A program made the position numbers and the translations under genes. A stretch of 64,000 nucleotides of DNA. It comes from CALMEC01 sp964531025. GTDB taxonomy: Bacteria; Actinomycetota; Thermoleophilia; Miltoncostaeales; Miltoncostaeaceae. Below the pieces are notes generated by a model. That model made no database searches. It had not been told where the DNA came from and saw only the letters and a program-made list of their open reading frames with translations. The stretch covers positions 62,001 through 126,000 of the forward strand of contig CAZHDY010000003.1 in NCBI GenBank assembly GCA_964531025.1, in the 5' to 3' direction. Of the stretch, positions 62,303-64,000 are shown one piece after another. How positions within the stretch are numbered: the stretch's first letter is position 1; each line of letters starts with the position of its first letter.

Positions 62303-63337
62303 CTAGAACAGCTGGTTGTCTCCCTCGAAGACCTCGGAGACCGACTCGTCGTTGAAGACGTTGCGGATGCAGTCGGCGAGGACCTGGCCCGACGGAAGCT
62401 GGGTGATGAGCTCGGGAGCACCCGCGCGGAGGGGCACCGTGTCCGTGACGACGATGCGCTTGATGTCCTCACTCTTGGCGAGACGCTCGAAGGCCGGCTC
62501 GGAGAAGAGCCCGTGCGTGGCGGCGCAGTAGATCTCCGTCGCGCCCATCTCGCGCACCTTCTTGGCGCCCTCGACCAGAGTGCCGGCGGTGTCGATCATG
62601 TCGTCGATCATGATGGCCGTCTTGCCCCGCACATCTCCGATGAGCATCGTCATCTCGACCTGGCTGTGCTCGGGCCGCTGCTTGGTGAGCACTGCGACCT
62701 GCGCGCCGAGCTTCTCGGCGAAGTGGGTGGCGAGCTTCGCGCGGCCGGCGTCCGGCGAGACCACGACGATCTGCTTGTCGCGCAGTTCGGGCGCGTCGCG
62801 GAAGTACTGCACCAGGATCGGCACGGCCGTCATGTGGTCGACCGGGATGTTGAAGAACCCCTGCACCTGACCGGCGTGGAGGTCCATGGTGAGGACGCGG
62901 TCCACCCCGACCGTCTGGAGCATGTCGGCGATCATCTTGGCGGTGATGGGCTCACGCGGCGCGGACTTCTTGTCCTGACGCGAGTAGCCGTACCACGGCA
63001 GGACGGCGGTCACCCGGCGGGCGCTGGCCAGCTTGGCGGCGTTCACCATGATCAGAAGCTCGACCAGGCTGTCGTTGCACGACTGGACGTGGCCGTTGGC
63101 CACGCTGCAGGTCGACTGGACGAGGAAGACGTCGGCACCGCGGACACTCTCGCCGAAGCGGGCGTAGATCTCGCCGTTGGCGAACGACTTCAGCAGCACC
63201 TCGCCCGGATCGAGCCCGAGCCGCTCGGCGATGTCGCGCCCCAGATCGAGGCTCGAACGCCCCGCGAAAACCATCATCCGCCGCGCATACTCGCGCTCGA
63301 CGTGCGTGTCCACTCGTTCCGCCGCCTCGGTTGTCAC
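62303..63337 (-). CDS. prs: Ribose-phosphate pyrophosphokinase
   Basis: 344 aa from GTG 63337. Catalytic and PRPP loops: FANGEIYARFGESVRG, PWYGYSRQDKK, VVSPDAGRAKLATHFAEKL, IMIDDMIDTAGTLVEGA. Makes PRPP from ribose-5-phosphate and ATP for purine, pyrimidine, His and Trp synthesis. Start overlaps the glmU stop by 4 nt (GTGA). The first 20 residues are a slightly long leader. Confidence 0.97.
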   Translation of the reverse strand: MTTEAAERVDTHVEREYARRMMVFAGRSSLDLGRDIAERLGLDPGEVLLKSFANGEIYARFGESVRGADVFLVQSTCSVANGHVQSCNDSLVELLIMVNAAKLASARRVTAVLPWYGYSRQDKKSAPREPITAKMIADMLQTVGVDRVLTMDLHAGQVQGFFNIPVDHMTAVPILVQYFRDAPELRDKQIVVVSPDAGRAKLATHFAEKLGAQVAVLTKQRPEHSQVEMTMLIGDVRGKTAIMIDDMIDTAGTLVEGAKKVREMGATEIYCAATHGLFSEPAFERLAKSEDIKRIVVTDTVPLRAGAPELITQLPSGQVLADCIRNVFNDESVSEVFEGDNQLF

Positions 63338-64000
63338 CGCGCCCCCTTGGTGCCCTGTGCCTTTGCCGCTTTCCGTGCCTTCGCCTCGGCCCGCTTGGTG
63401 AAGCCCTCGCGGTTCTCCTGACGCGCGCGAGCGACGCCGAGTGCGCCTGCCGGAACGTCGTGGGTGATGATGGATCCGGCCGCTGTCATGGCTTCGTCAC
63501 CAATCCTAACCGGAGCGACGAAGACACAGTCCGACCCGGTCTTGACACCGGAGCCGATGATCGTGCGGTGTTTGCGGAAACCGTCGTAGTTCGCGGTGAT
63601 GTTCCCGGCGCCGATGTTGGTCTTCGCGCCGATGGTGGCGTCGCCGACGTACGAGAGGTGCGGCACCTTGCCGCCCGGCCCGAGCGTCGACTTCTTGAGC
63701 TCGACGTAGGTGCCGACCTTGGAGCCGTCCTCCATGACGACCTCCGGCCGCAGGTATGCGAAGGGTCCGACACTGCAGTCGGATCCGACCGTGGAGTCGT
63801 TCAGGTGGGCGGAGACGACGGCGGTGCGATCGCCGATGGTGCACCCCGAGATGATCACGTCCGGACCGATGACGCAGTCCTCGCCGATCCTGGTGCCCGC
63901 GCGCAGGTGCGTCCCCGGATGGACGATGCTGTCCTGGCCGACGGTGACGTCCGCGTCCAGGTAGACCCTTTCCGGATCGGGCATCGAGACACCGGAGAGC
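63334..64000 (-). CDS. glmU: Bifunctional GlmU, C-terminal acetyltransferase part (truncated by the window edge)
   Basis: 222 codons visible; the N-terminal uridyltransferase part is off the right edge. Left-handed beta-helix hexapeptides (HPGTHLRAGTRIGEDCVIGP, DGSKVGTYVELKKSTLGPGG), acetyl-CoA-site segment HLSYVGDATIGAKTNIGAG and ITANYDGFRKHRTIIGSG. Makes UDP-GlcNAc for peptidoglycan. A basic 30-residue tail follows the helix. Coupled to prs. Confidence 0.95.
   Translation of the reverse strand, partial: LSGVSMPDPERVYLDADVTVGQDSIVHPGTHLRAGTRIGEDCVIGPDVIISGCTIGDRTAVVSAHLNDSTVGSDCSVGPFAYLRPEVVMEDGSKVGTYVELKKSTLGPGGKVPHLSYVGDATIGAKTNIGAGNITANYDGFRKHRTIIGSGVKTGSDCVFVAPVRIGDEAMTAAGSIITHDVPAGALGVARARQENREGFTKRAEAKARKAAKAQGTKGAR

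Overview
The window is a GC-rich (about two thirds G+C by eye), gene-dense bacterial chromosome segment with 61 protein genes that I can support and no rRNA, tRNA or CRISPR array. Gene content points to an actinobacterial lineage, most likely Thermoleophilia (Solirubrobacterales-like). The evidence is the actinobacterial order glmU-prs-rplY-pth-mfd-(parvulin)-mazG-...-eno-divIC-DUF501, an actinobacterial FtsZ GTP loop (GEGGGTGTGGAP), a DADGDGYGDETQDAC calcium-loop segment of a type I associate with that class, and a CsrA/FliW pair, which suggests a flagellated cell. The species is an inference. Layout from left to right: a truncated 2-hydroxyacyl-CoA dehydratase-type protein; a GT4 glycosyltransferase; a secreted beta-propeller protein; a PAS-GAF-GGDEF-HD-GYP cyclic-di-GMP protein; a WecA/TagO-type sugar-phosphate transferase; an SDR. 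At 9.27-11.6 kb lies a lower-GC gene for a membrane-anchored protein with nine exact 147-bp repeats, probably acquired or fast evolving. Next comes a translation block (tsaC, prmC, a hypothetical, prfA, rpmE), then a GGDEF/EAL protein, a parS-like site, and an efeUOB iron-uptake operon with a candidate iron box. 21.8-33.9 kb is metabolic: etfBA, a DMT transporter, enoyl-CoA hydratase, leucyl aminopeptidase, hisC, a Lon-substrate-domain protein, YgfZ, an AlkA-like glycosylase, an M15 peptidase and an enterochelin-esterase-like protein. 33.9-42 kb holds the most striking arrangement. A leftward operon parA-ftsZ-ggt-(104-aa protein)-(glucuronyl C5-epimerase-like membrane protein) has every junction overlapping by 1 or 4 nt, and it is preceded by a coupled kinase-regulator-cupin set. 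42-52 kb carries htpX, hflX, an L,D-transpeptidase, an RsbW-like ATPase, a divergent csrA/rpoZ pair sharing a palindromic promoter region, fliW, and an ECF sigma/anti-sigma pair. 52-64 kb is the conserved block DUF501-divIC-eno ... mazG, parvulin, mfd, pth, rplY, prs, glmU (truncated at the right edge). A recurrent oddity is weak or non-standard initiation. Eno, FliW and DUF501 appear to use TTG. DivIC, the AlkA-like glycosylase and PrmC have conserved N-termini that no nearby ATG/GTG/TTG in frame can start cleanly; plausible Shine-Dalgarno sequences precede CTG, ATC or CTC codons instead. Stretches over 300 bp without a gene are 21418-21844, 25444-25803 and 48080-48408; each is described.
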